Assembly (NCBI GenBank): GCA_963707665.1
Contig: CAVPQU010000007.1
Coordinates: forward strand, 62,001-126,000
Length of the DNA: 64,000 nt
Reading direction: 5' to 3'
From: DATJCV01 sp963707665
GTDB lineage: Bacteria > Pseudomonadota > Gammaproteobacteria > Burkholderiales > Burkholderiaceae_D
A program made the translations under genes and the position numbers. Shown one piece after another: positions 18,883-30,747 of this stretch. Every line of letters starts with the position of its first letter. Positions within the stretch are counted from its first letter, which is position 1. The notes below the pieces were generated by a model, which did no database searches, was not told where the DNA came from, and worked only from the letters and a program-made list of their open reading frames with translations.

Positions 18883-21800
18883 ATGCCATGGCCGAAAAAC
18901 ATCATGCGCCTCAAGCCCGATTTTGCCAGCCTGCGCACGCGTTTGCTGTTGCTGGTCGCGGGATCGCTGTTGCCGGCGATTGCCTTGCTGATGTTTCAAG
19001 GGCTGCGCGACTATGATCTGGCAAAGGAGCGCCTGATCCAGCAAGCGGAATCGTTTGCGTACCAGATTGCGTTATTTTCGAAAGACGCGATGCCGGAACC
19101 GTATGACTACCTGAGTCATCTGGCGACCATACCCGAGGTACGGCAGGATGGTCCCGGATGCTCGGCGTTTCTGGCGTCGACCTTGAAGGCGACCTTCTAC
19201 TTCGACGATATTTTTGTGATGCACCCCAGCGGAAAAATAATCTGCTCCGGTGTCGCGCTGCCCGCCTCCTTGCATCTGCCCCGCGCCAGCCGCGCAGGCC
19301 CGGCAGGGCAAGAGCGTTACGCTGGGTGATTTTCGGATCGGTAGCGGGCGCTCGAAGTCGACGCTGGTCTTTACCTTGCCGATTTTGAATGCGGACGGAA
19401 AAATTTCCCGGGTCATCGGCCTGGCGTTCAATTTGTCGCGGCTGGCAGAGTCGTTTGCCCGCGCGCTGGCCAGCAAGCCGGATTTTGAGGGTGTCGCTAC
19501 CACCGCGGTGGATGACTCCGGCCTGGTGATCGCCTCCACGCTGAACTACCAGAATGTAGGGGAAAGGGTTCCCGAATGGAAACGGGTCGAGCCCAATCTG
19601 CAGGGGGCCGGTCGCTATACTTCCAAGGAACTCTGGCACGATGGCGTGGTTCGTACGACCGCCTATTTGCCGGTATTTGCACCTGATGCCAGCCGCCTTT
19701 ATTTGCGCGTCGGCGTGCCGCTGGCCGCACCGCTGGCTGCCATCCGGTACGACATTGCCCTGGAATTTCTGGTCCTGGCCCTGATCATGCTGACTGCGAT
19801 GCCGGCGGCGTGGTGGCTGAGTCATTGGCTGGTTCTGAAACCGGTCCGCGCCTTGACGCAGACCGCCGCGTTGCTGGGAGATGGGGTGATGAGCGCGCGC
19901 ACCGGCCTGGCGAAAAGCGGTGGCGAGATTGGCGAGCTGGCGGTGCGGTTTGACGAGATGGCGGCGCAATTGCAGCTCCAGCATGATACGTTGCGCCGGG
20001 TCAACCGAGTGCAGGCGCTGCGCGGCGCCACCAACCGCGCCATGATCCGGGGCGAGAACGAAAAGGCATTACTTGCCGAGATCTGTCGCATCGTCTGCCA
20101 GATTGGCGGCTACCAACTGGCCTGGGTCGCCTATGCGCAGCATGATGTGCCGAAAAACCTGCTGCAGGTGCAGGCCCATGCCGGTGCCGACGAACAGATG
20201 CTGGCGGCGCTGTTGTTTGCGGATTCGGACGACAGGGACAGGGATGTCGGGCCAGTCATCTCGGCCCTGCGTTCCGGCAGCGTTCAGGTGTTTCACGGGC
20301 TGGATCTGGCCGAAAATGATGCCCCCTGGCGCGTGGCGGTGGCGCAACGCGGCTTTGCCGCCGGCATTGGCTTGCCGATCCGGACCGGACACGAAGTCAT
20401 CGGCGCATTAGGCATTTTTTCGAGTGATCAAAACGCCTTCGGCAGCGAGGAAATCCAGCTGCTGACCGAGGCCGTCAATGATGTCGCATTCGGTATTTCG
20501 GCATTGCGGGCAGCGATCGAAGCGCAGCGCAGCCATGAATTTCTCGGTCTGGTCATGGACAACATGCCGAGCATGGTGTTCGTCAAGGATGTTGCGGAAT
20601 TGCGTTTTGTCAGCCTGAATCCGGCCGGGGAGCGCCTGATCGGCTTCCGCGAAGAGGAAGTCGTCGGTAAGACCGACCACGACCTGTTCCCCGCGGCACA
20701 GGCGGATTTTTTTGCCGCCCGCGATCGCGAAGCCCTGAGTAACTCGGAAAAAATCTGGGTCATCGACGAGCCCCTCACCAGCAAGGCCGGCGAACAGAGG
20801 ATATTGCAAACCAAAAAGCTGATCCTGATGGATGCGGAAGACCAGCCGAAGTACGTGTTGGGGATTTCCGAAGACATTACGGAACGGAAGAAAACCGACG
20901 AACGGCTGACGTATCTGGCAACGCATGATGGCTTGACCGGGCTGCCAAACCGGCATCTGCTGATGGACCGCTTGTCCCATGCCTGGTTGCGCGCCGCACG
21001 TGGCCATAGCGCGCTGGCGGTCCTGTATATCGATCTCGACGGCTTCAAGGAAATCAACGACACCATTGGTCATTTCGCGGGCGACGAATTGCTCAAGGCC
21101 GTCTCGAATTTATTAAAGGTCACGTTGCGCGAGGCCGACACCATCGCGCGCGTAGGCGGTGATGAATTCGTGGTGGTGCTGGAAGACGTGGTGGAGCAAA
21201 GTCAGGTCATAGCCGTCGCGCAAAAGATCACCGCTCATTTTGAAAAGCCGTTCACGGTCGCCGGGCAAGAAATTTTTATTGGCGCCAGCATTGGGGTCAG
21301 CCTCTATCCGGGCGAGGCTGAAAATTTCGAGGAGCTGCTGAGGATGGCGGATATCGCGATGTATCACGCCAAATCCGCGGGGCGCAGTACGCTCGCCTGT
21401 TATTCCCCGAGCATGCATGCAGGGGCGAAAGACCGCCTGGAGATGCGCAACCTGTTGCGGCACGCGATCGAACGCGACGAGCTGGTCCTGCATTACCAGC
21501 CCAAGGTGTCGCTCCAGACCGGCCAACTGGTTGGCGCGGAAGCGCTGCTGCGGTGGAACAGCAAGGAATTGGGCTTGGTCTCGCCGGCGCGCTTCATTCC
21601 GCTGGCGGAAGAGAGCGGCCTGATCGTGCCGATTGGCGACTGGGTGCTGCGCACCGCGTGCGCGCAAGCGAAACAATGGCAAAAGCGGGGCGTTGAAGGG
21701 TTCGTGATGGCGGCCAATCTGTCCGCGCGCCAGCTGCGTGAAACGGGTCTGGTGCAGAAAATCAGGCAGATCCTCGAGGATGCCGGCCTCGATGCCGCAC

Positions 21801-22202
21801 TCCTGGAGCTGGAAGTGACGGAAAGCACATTCATGGACAAGGACACGAATGCAATTACCTTGCTGAATGCGATTTCCGATGTCGGCATCCGTCTGGCGGT
21901 GGACGATTTTGGTACCGGCTACTCCAGCCTGGCGTATCTGAAGCGCTTGCCGGTCACTGTGTTGAAGATCGACCAATCGTTTGTCAAAGGCCTGACTTCC
22001 GATGAAAACGATGCCGCCATCGTGACCGCGATCGTCGCCATGGCGAAGTCGCTGCATTTGTCCGTCACGGCCGAAGGCGTCGAAACCGCGGAGCAGCTGG
22101 CGATTCTGCAAGGTCTTGCAGTGTGACCAGTACCAGGGCTTTTTATTTAGCCGGCCATTGCCGGCGCATGAATTCGAGCGGCTGCTGAAGCCGCTGGCGT
22201 GA
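18883..22202 (+). CDS. Membrane-bound GGDEF-EAL protein with dCache/HAMP/GAF/PAS domains, two frameshifts
   Basis: ATG at 18883 with AGGA upstream. Order in the corrected ~1105-aa protein: TM1 ~22-42; periplasmic sensor ~43-285; TM2 ~288-310; HAMP; GAF-like ~385-550; PAS ~555-670 (MDNMPSMVFVKDVAELRFV); GGDEF ~680-840 with intact GGDEF motif near 758; EAL ~850-1095 with intact EAL motif near 885 and DDFGTGYSSLAYL. Both cyclic-di-GMP synthesis and breakdown motifs are present. The first shift lies at about 19285-19300. The second is at about 22112-22118, where removing one T restores QCDQYQGFLFSRPLP and a normal stop at 22202. Each shift equals one extra base. The trigger ligand is unknown. Confidence 0.88.
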
Positions 22203-22348
22203 GCGGCATGGTGCGGGCTGCGCGTGGCGCTGATTTCGAGTCCCGATCAAAACAGTCGCGAACAGGCTCTGCGCGACAGCCGACTCGCCGCATAGCGGGC
22301 AGGCCACCCGTGAACGGTCCTGGCTCGGTGTTCCAGGACTGTTAATCA

Positions 22349-22490
22349 TTTGAGCCACATCCCCAATCTGTCTGTCATTCCCGCGGTTTTTAGCGGGAAT
22401 CCAGTGGCGTTTGCCGTTCACGCCGGCAGGTTCCCGCCTGGCCCTGCGGGAACAATACAAATAGAAGGTCAGCAGTTACCGGCGATATAG
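22349..22490 (+). repeat. Dispersed intergenic repeat, long copy B
   Basis: Same blocks as 15870-16047: TTTGAGCCACAT, TGTCATTCCCGCGG...AGCGGGAATCCAGTGGCG (22373-22409), then GGGAACAATACAAATAGAAGGTCAGCAGTTACCGGCGATATAG. It is about 35 bp shorter than copy A in the middle. It accounts for most of the gap 22203-22688, which holds no gene. Confidence 0.75.
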
Positions 22491-22501
22491 CTTGGATAAT
22501 G

Positions 22502-22564
22502 GGAGTATGTTATATAAATCAGCATATTTATTGGGCGATATAAATGGTATATGAAGAGGAGTAT
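22502..22564 (+). repeat. GGAGTAT-N49-GGAGTAT paired-heptamer element (copy 3)
   Basis: Exact heptamers at 22502-22508 and 22558-22564, starts 56 bp apart (longest of the family). The interior is AT-rich with a dyad ATATTTAT/ATATAAAT around GGGCG. It lies about 125 bp upstream of hemE. Confidence 0.6.
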
Positions 22565-22688
22565 ATGCTGCCGGACGAAGCGGCCATGCAGGGGTCACCG
22601 ATGCTGGCGGCCTGGCACCAGACATACGGTCGGGCCGGGCGCCGGGCTTTGGGCGATAATAACGGCTTCCTGAAACTTGTCTCTCGCC

Positions 22689-23769
22689 ATGCCCCAATTT
22701 TCCCCACTGAAAAACGACACCTTCCTGCGCGCCTTGCGGCGCCAGGCCACCGACTACACGCCGTTGTGGATGATGCGCCAGGCCGGTCGCTACCTGCCCG
22801 AATACCGCGCCACGCGCGCGCGCGCCGGCTCCTTCCTCGGGCTCGCGAAGAATCCCGGATTACGCCACCGAAGTCACGCTGCAGCCGCTCGACCGCTACG
22901 CGCTGGACGCGGCGATCCTGTTTTCCGACATCCTGACGGTGCCCGACGCGATGGGGCTGGAGCTGTATTTCGTCGATGGCGAAGGGCCGAAATTCCGCCA
23001 TCCGCTGCGGGATGAAAAAGCCGTCATGGCACTGCGCGCCCCCGATCTCGGCAGCCTGCAATACGTGTTTGATGCCGTCACGCAAATCCGTACCGAATTG
23101 AAGGGCCGGGTGCCGCTGATCGGTTTTTCCGGCAGCCCCTGGACCCTGGCATGCTACATGGTGGAAGGTGGCGGCTCGGATGATTTCCGCACCGTCAAGA
23201 GCATGTTGTACGACCGTCCGGACCTGATGCACCACATCCTGCAAACCAATGCGGCAGCGGTGGCGGCCTACCTGAACGCCCAGGTCGATGCCGGCGCGCA
23301 GGCGCTGATGCTGTTCGACAGCTGGGGCGGAGCGCTGGCCGACGGCGCTTATCAACAGTTTTCGCTGGACTACATGCGCACGGTGCTGGCGCAGCTGAAG
23401 CGCGAAAAAGACGGCGAGCAAATCCCGGTGATCGTCTTCACCAAGGGCGGCGGCCTGTGGCTGGAGCAGATCGCCGACATTGGCGCCGATGCGGTCGGCC
23501 TCGACTGGACCGTCAATCTGAGCGAGGCGAGGGCCAAGGTCGGCCAGCGCGTAGCGCTGCAGGGCAATCTCGATCCGGCAGTGCTGTTTGCCAAGCCGCA
23601 GCAGATTCGTGCCGAGGTGCAACGAACGCTGGCAGCCTTCGGCAAGCCATCCGCAGGCAGCGGCCATGTATTCAATCTGGGACATGGCATTTCACAATTC
23701 ACCCCGCCCGAAGCGGTCACGGTGCTGGTCGACGCCGTGCATGAAATCAGCCGCGCCATGCGCGTTTGA
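22689..23769 (+). CDS. hemE: Uroporphyrinogen decarboxylase, one frameshift
   Basis: Converts uroporphyrinogen III to coproporphyrinogen III in haem synthesis. The start [16 protein letters not shown] is followed by the signature [16 protein letters not shown] (residues ~25-40). The frame breaks at AATCCCGGATTAC (about 22856): removing one G gives [29 protein letters not shown], exactly the family sequence, and continues to 23769. The second signature [16 protein letters not shown] and the terminal FNLGHGI are present. Corrected length is about 359 aa, normal for HemE. As haem synthesis is normally essential, the extra base is most simply a sequence error. Confidence 0.93.
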
Positions 23770-23943
23770 AGAAAGCGCGGGACTTGCGGCTGCACGACGC
23801 CGATCGGCAGCCCGTGCCTCGCCTGCAAGCACGCTTCAAAGGATGGCGGCAATTTCATCGCGCAGTTATGCACAAAATCGACGCTGCAATAGAGGCTTGA
23901 AAATTTTTAAAAAAATTATTGCGTCATGGCAGCAAATTTCTTT

Positions 23944-24113
23944 AAGTCATTGATTTAAAAGAAGTTATTTTCTTGCATCCTGTTTCGGCATTTTGTGGAA
24001 AGCCGCATGGACGCTGGCCGCAACGCTTGTCAAGATGGGCTTACCCACAAAGTTATCCACAGTTTTTGTGGATAGTTCAAAAATCCCTTTAGAAACGGGA
24101 TGTTAGGTAACAA
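23944..24113 (+). repeat. DnaA-box block, copy 1
   Basis: Runs from AAGTCATTGATTTAAAAG to GGGATGTTAGGTAAC. Sites: TTACCCACA at 24041-24049, a perfect consensus TTATCCACA at 24053-24061, and an inverted near-match TGTGGATAG at 24067-24075. The same order and spacing recur 586 bp downstream. Confidence 0.65.
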
Positions 24114-24138
24114 TATGAGTTTGTACATGAACTTCCTG

Positions 24139-24173
24139 TTGCATTGCGCCAATAATGGGTTGGCGCAATGCGC
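24139..24173. other. Long inverted repeat between the DnaA-box blocks
   Basis: GCATTGCGCCAA at 24141-24152 pairs perfectly with TTGGCGCAATGC at 24160-24171 around a 7-nt loop. No T-run follows, so it is not a classical intrinsic terminator, though it could end hemE transcription or bind a protein. Confidence 0.5.
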
Positions 24174-24530
24174 TTGACGGCAAGCCGTTTTAGCTGCATA
24201 GGAAGCTGCGTCAGCGGGAAATGTCGACCGCTGTCACGCGGCGATTTCACAATTGTCGCTGCGCTCGGCCTGTTTTTGTGGACGCGCAACATAACGTCGA
24301 CCAGCCGCTTTTTCCCTATTTGCAAGGTTTTTTCATGGAAATCGCAAGCGGGCATGGCGTATTGCCTGAAATGCGCCGGAGAGGCCCGTATTTTCATGCG
24401 GCTACCGAAACATGGCAATGTTGGCAAGCTTTTCTGACTGCGCTGCAACAACTTATGCACATTATTGCAGGCGTTGTAGCAAGCTATTTTTTTATTAACA
24501 GAAATTTTTTCTTGTTGCGAAGGTGGTGCT

Positions 24531-24698
24531 AAGTCTTTGATTTTAAAGGGTGCTTATTTTGCATCCGGTTTAAGCAATTTATTGTAAGCCGCATGGAATC
24601 AGGCATTTTCCGCTGTCAAGAGGCAGTTACCCACAAAGTTATCCACAGAAACTGTGGATAGTTCAAAAATTGCATAGGAAACCGCAAGTTAGGCGATT
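24531..24698 (+). repeat. DnaA-box block, copy 2
   Basis: Runs from AAGTCTTTGATTTTAAAGG to CAAGTTAGGCGAT. Sites: TTACCCACA at 24627-24635, TTATCCACA at 24639-24647, TGTGGATAG at 24653-24661. It ends about 25 bp before the priA start codon, so it occupies the priA promoter/leader. Confidence 0.65.
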
Positions 24699-24720
24699 TT
24701 CTGAGGGTTTACATTAACTC

Positions 24721-26761
<2,041 letters not shown>

Positions 26762-26832
26762 GTAGCGGTTGGAATTGCTATAAAGCAAACAACTGGATAA
26801 GCTCGCGGGGACTTCATTCACGGGAGGACCCA

Positions 26833-28165
26833 ATGCGTCATTCTTTGCCGGCCGCATCACTGATTCTTGTCTTCACTGCTGCTGGCGCTGGCCGCCTGCG
26901 GCAAAAAAGAGCCGGTGGCAGCACCAGTGACACCGGCGACCGCGGTCGCTGCACCGGCAGAGGCGGTGCGGCGGCGGCATCCGCAGCCTGCCGCCAGCGA
27001 TGCGCCACCGTTGTCCGCCTCCAGCCTGGTCTCGTTCGCCGCCGGCGCCTGGATCGTCAGAAAGCCGCAGGAATACAGCGATGGCTATCGCACGTTGTGG
27101 CTGCTGGACGAGCGCGCCGATAGCATGTGGGCGACGCCGGCCAAGGTCACCACGCCGCAGGAGCTGCTGCTGGCACTGCCGGAACAGACGCTGCTGAAGA
27201 CGCTGGAATTCGACAATCAACACACCGATTGCGATGGCTGCGACGCCAAGGATATCGTGGTGGAAATGTCGGACAGCGGGCCGGACAGCGGCTTCAAGCA
27301 GATCGCGGCGCTCAGCCTGGAGTCGCGCCGCGACCGCCAGCGCTTCGCAGTCGATGCCGAAGTGCCGGGACGTTGGATCAAGCTGGTGATCAAGAGCAAC
27401 CATGGTTCCGCCGAACACCTGGAACTGGCTGATTTTCGCGCCTACGGCCAGCAACTGACGCAGACCCCGCTGGCCGATGTCAGCGGCACCTATGAAACCA
27501 GCTATGGCGCGCTACATCTGCGGCAGGAAGGCAGCGCGTTGTCCGGCTGCTACGAGTTCAACGAAGGCCTGCTGGAAAACGGCGGGCTCGACGGCCGCGT
27601 GATGCGCTTCAACTGGAGCGAACAGAGCGGCGATAGCAAGCGTGCCGGCGGTCCGGCAGTGATGACCTTCTCGCCGAACGGCAAGGAGTTGCTGGGGCTG
27701 TACTGGGACGAGGGCAGGGTGGACACCATCGGCGGCCTCTGGGCCGGCAAGAAAACCACGAATGCGGTCGGCAGCTGCCCGCAGTGGAAGGCGCAAGGCG
27801 ACGGCCTGGCCGGGGAGCTGGAAGCGAGCGGCCGAGTGCGCCTGTATGGCATCAACTTCGATACCGACGCCGCCGTCATCAAGCCGGACTCGAAGCCAAC
27901 GCTGGAACGCATCGTCAAGCTGGCGCAGGCCAAGCCGGAGTGGAAATTCACGATCGAAGGCCATACCGATTCGACCGCCAGTGCCGCCCACAACCAAGCC
28001 CTGGCGGAGCGGCGCGCGCAGGCGGTGAGCACCTACCTGGTGCAGGCCGGCGTGGCCGCCGAACGGCTGCAGGCGCAGGGGCTGGGGGCGAGCAAACCGG
28101 TGGCCGACAATGCGACCACGCTGGGTCGCAGCCAGAATCGGCGCGTCGAACTGGTGCGACAGTAA
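26833..28165 (+). CDS. OmpA-family lipoprotein, one frameshift in the signal peptide
   Basis: ATG at 26833 behind GGGAGGA. The first codons (MRHSLPAASLI) must join, by removal of one base near 26860-26868, to LSSLLLALAACGKKEP, which supplies a lipobox (LAAC) for lipidation. Residues ~55-200 include a Cys-containing segment (HTDCDGCDAKDIVVEM) that may be a carbohydrate-binding-like sandwich. Residues ~330-440 are an OmpA/Pal domain (INFDTDAAVIKPDS, IEGHTDS, NQALAERRAQAV, SQNRRVELV), which binds peptidoglycan. Corrected length is ~443 aa. It probably sits in the outer membrane and contacts the cell wall. A start at the internal TTG (26867) would leave too short a signal region. Confidence 0.8.
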
Positions 28166-28201
28166 GGCGTTCGGGCCGGGCGACAGTGCCGGCCCCGCCT
28201 T
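28164..28201. terminator. Bidirectional terminator-like hairpin between convergent genes
   Basis: AAGGCG...GGGCCGG (9-nt loop) CCGGCCC CGCCTT forms a long interrupted stem that spans the gap between the OmpA-like lipoprotein stop and the alaX stop. There is no clear T-run. Confidence 0.55.
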
Positions 28202-28839
28202 CAGTCGACGAAGATTTCGATGCGCTCCTTGCCGCGGCCGATGTTGTTGCGCTTCAGGCGCAGCGTGCCGACCTCGCCCGTGCGCCGCAGATGGGTGCCG
28301 CCGCAGGGCACGCGCGCAAATCCCGGCAGTTCCCAGTAGCGGCGTTCGTTCTGTTCGTCGGCGAAGGCGCTGACGATGGCGCTATCGGCGGCGATGATCG
28401 CCTGCGCCTGCGCCGCTAGTTGCGGCAACAGCGGCGCGATGTTGTGCGGCCAGGCAAAGTCGATTCGGGCCTTGTCGGCGGCGATATGCGCGCCGATTTT
28501 TTCAGCGCTGTCCAAAGTCTTGTAGACCAGTTCCAGCACCAGTTCGGCGGCGAAATGCAGCCGCATCAGGCGGTAGCGCCGGCTCCAGTCGATCTCGACC
28601 CGCACTTCCTGCCCGACCTGCAGGCTATGCTGCGGCGCCAGTGTGTAGAAAATCTCGCGCCCTTCCTTGCGCGCCGCCAGCACCGGGCGGCCGCCGATGC
28701 TGCCGGCATCGCTTTCCTGACCGCCGGAAAACGCATAGAAAATGGTCGCCTCCAACGTCACCTGCTCGCCGCAGACGCTGGCGATGCGGGTGTCGAGCGT
28801 GGTTTGGTAGGGATCGGCCCAAAAGATTTTTCTTGGCAT
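28201..28839 (-). CDS. alaX: Alanyl-tRNA editing protein AlaX
   Basis: 212 residues related to the editing domain of alanyl-tRNA synthetase; trans-editing enzymes of this kind hydrolyse Ser-tRNA(Ala). The pattern FYAFSGGQESDAGSIGG matches the N-terminal glycine-rich part, and PCGGTHLRRTGEVG carries the Cys-xx-His zinc motif of the family. The first zinc motif usually reads HTATHLL; here it is MRLHFAAELV, with only one obvious His, so metal binding at that site may differ. ATG at 28839 is chosen over the 28887 start because the family begins PxKIFWxDPY. It is convergent with the lipoprotein gene. Confidence 0.88.
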   Translation of the reverse strand: MPRKIFWADPYQTTLDTRIASVCGEQVTLEATIFYAFSGGQESDAGSIGGRPVLAARKEGREIFYTLAPQHSLQVGQEVRVEIDWSRRYRLMRLHFAAELVLELVYKTLDSAEKIGAHIAADKARIDFAWPHNIAPLLPQLAAQAQAIIAADSAIVSAFADEQNERRYWELPGFARVPCGGTHLRRTGEVGTLRLKRNNIGRGKERIEIFVD

Positions 28840-28949
28840 GCGGCGGCCTCGACGATGGTCGGAATGGCCTAGTGTAATTCGCGGCATCGCGCGCGCGGTA
28901 GAATCGAGCCCTTGCGCCGCGGCGATGGCGTTTTTCGGAAAACTCGACC

Positions 28950-29342
28950 ATGCTCATTCCTCCTGGCTTTGGCACGCTGACACCGTATCTATTCGTGGCT
29001 GATGCGGTCGGCTTCATCGCCTTCCTGAAGGACGCCTTCGGCGCCGAGCAAATCGGCGTCACGCTGCAGCCGGACGGCGGTATCGCTCACGCCGAACTAC
29101 GCATCGGCAATTCGGCGCTGATGGTGAGCGCCGCCAGCGACCATTATCCGCCGTTGCCGGGATCGTTCTATCTGTACGTGGAAAATGCCGATGCCGCACT
29201 GGCCCGGGCGCTCGCCTGCGGCGCCCGGCTGGAGATGGCAGTGGCCGACATGCCCTACGGCGACCGCCAGGGCGGCGTGGTCGACCCGTTCGGCAACCTC
29301 TGGTGGCTTTCGCAGCGGCTGGTCGATGCGCCGTATTACTGA
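28950..29342 (+). CDS. VOC/glyoxalase superfamily protein (PhnB-like)
   Basis: 130 residues, a single vicinal-oxygen-chelate module pair: PYLFVADAVGFIAFLKDAFGAEQ at the N-terminus, HAELRIGNSALMVSAAS in the middle and GDRQGGVVDPFGNLWWLSQR at the C-terminus. This resembles PhnB-like proteins, whose role is generally unknown. Metal ligands cannot be assigned with confidence. It is followed 57 bp later by a DMT exporter in the same direction and divergent from alaX. Confidence 0.85.
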   Translation: MLIPPGFGTLTPYLFVADAVGFIAFLKDAFGAEQIGVTLQPDGGIAHAELRIGNSALMVSAASDHYPPLPGSFYLYVENADAALARALACGARLEMAVADMPYGDRQGGVVDPFGNLWWLSQRLVDAPYY

Positions 29343-29399
29343 GCGCCCAGCGGCCTGCGCCGCCGCCGGCACGGCAGGGCCCCTTCCCGGAAGCACGGC

Positions 29400-30311
29400 T
29401 TGAAGGCGCCGGCCGCGCTCGCCCCCGGCGCCTCCGAGAATCGCTTCGATGCGCTGCTGGCGTGGTTCTTCGTGCTGGTCTGGGGTTCCGGTTATCTGGC
29501 CAGCAAGGCCGGCATGCAGTATGCGCCGCCGTTTACCTTCCTGGCGTTGCGCTACCTGTTCGGCGTGGCCTGCCTGATTCCGTGGCTGCTGCTGGCGCGG
29601 CCGCGCTGGCCCGGCAGCCGCCTGGAATTTTTTCATATCTGCGTGGCCGGCCTGCTGATGCACGCGGTCAATCTGAGCGGCAGCCACTATGCGCAATACC
29701 TCGGCATGTCGGCCGGCATCACCGCGCTGTTGCTGGCGACGCAGCCGTTGTTGACCGCGCTGCTCGCGCATCGGCTGATGGGCGAGCGGCTGCTGTCCCG
29801 GCAATGGCTGGGGGTCGGTTTCGGGCTGTGCGGCGTGGCGCTGGTGGTGTGGCACAAGGTCAATTTTCAGGCGGCGACGCTGGCCAGCCTGGCGGCGGTT
29901 GCCATTTCGCTGGCCGCGATCACCAGCGGCACCCTGTATCAGCGCGTGTTCTGCCAGCACGCCGACCTGCGCAGCGCTTCGCTGATCCAGTTTGTGGTGT
30001 CGCTGGGGGTGCTGCTGCCGCTGGCATGGGGCGTCGAAGGCTTCACGGTGCGCTGGAGCTGGACGTTGCTGGCGTCGATCCTGTTCCTGGTGGTGTTCGC
30101 CTCGATCCTGGCGGTCAACGCATTACATTTGCTGATGCGGCGCGGCCACGCCACGCGCGTCACCAGCCTGTTCTTCCTGACGCCGATCATCGCCGTGCTG
30201 CTCGAATGGCTGATGTTCGACGTGGTGCCGGCCTGGCTCAGCGTGGCCGGCATCGCCGTGACCTGCGCCGGCGTCGCGCTGGTGACGAAATCGCGGCCCC
30301 TGCGCCAGTAG
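29400..30311 (+). CDS. DMT-superfamily EamA transporter
   Basis: 303 residues with ten predicted membrane segments in two EamA repeats (first repeat from FFVLVWGSGYLASKAGM, second from LASLAAVAISLAAITSGTLYQ). Such carriers usually export amino acids or related metabolites through the inner membrane. The start is TTG at 29400 with GGAAG about 9 bp upstream; no ATG is available near the N-terminus before the first membrane segment. Substrate unknown. Confidence 0.85.
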   Translation: MKAPAALAPGASENRFDALLAWFFVLVWGSGYLASKAGMQYAPPFTFLALRYLFGVACLIPWLLLARPRWPGSRLEFFHICVAGLLMHAVNLSGSHYAQYLGMSAGITALLLATQPLLTALLAHRLMGERLLSRQWLGVGFGLCGVALVVWHKVNFQAATLASLAAVAISLAAITSGTLYQRVFCQHADLRSASLIQFVVSLGVLLPLAWGVEGFTVRWSWTLLASILFLVVFASILAVNALHLLMRRGHATRVTSLFFLTPIIAVLLEWLMFDVVPAWLSVAGIAVTCAGVALVTKSRPLRQ

Positions 30312-30747
30312 CCAGCCAGGTAGCGGATCCGGCCCACGCCCTCCGGGTCGCGTCCTTCATTTTCCCCGCCATTTCGCGACCGCCTATTGCGCCGGTTCGG
30401 GGCCATTGCCAGACCGCAAGCTGCGGTCGGCGCGAAAGCCCAACCCCCTACGGGATACCGCGTCGCGCCGGGCGTCAAGCGTTAAACCCCGCCGATATGA
30501 CCCAGCGCAGTGCCGGTTCGGATGCGCGCGGCCGAGCGGAACGGGCCGAGAAGTGCACCAATCGAAAAATCATCGGTACAAGGGCGCTTTTCGGCTGCGC
30601 CGATGCCGCAGGTAAACCTTGGCATGGCGCAAACGCATCAGGCCGCAGCGTGAAAGAACGCTGGCACCGAAGTGCCTGATGAATGCGGTGCGCTTCGTTG
30701 CATTACACGCGATTGCCACCTCTCACACTTCCTGCAAGGAGTTCCTT
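30312..30747. other. 436-bp intergenic region without features
   Basis: No gene, repeat or clear hairpin was recognised. The part nearest 30748 should contain the alcohol dehydrogenase promoter. Confidence 0.35.

Larger units (their letters stand above)
23770..24720. other. 951-bp hemE-priA intergenic region with duplicated DnaA-box block
   Basis: No gene is seen. The region is AT-rich compared with its surroundings and contains two diverged copies of a ~170-bp block, each carrying DnaA-box-like sites, with a strong hairpin between them. These are listed separately. Confidence 0.6.
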
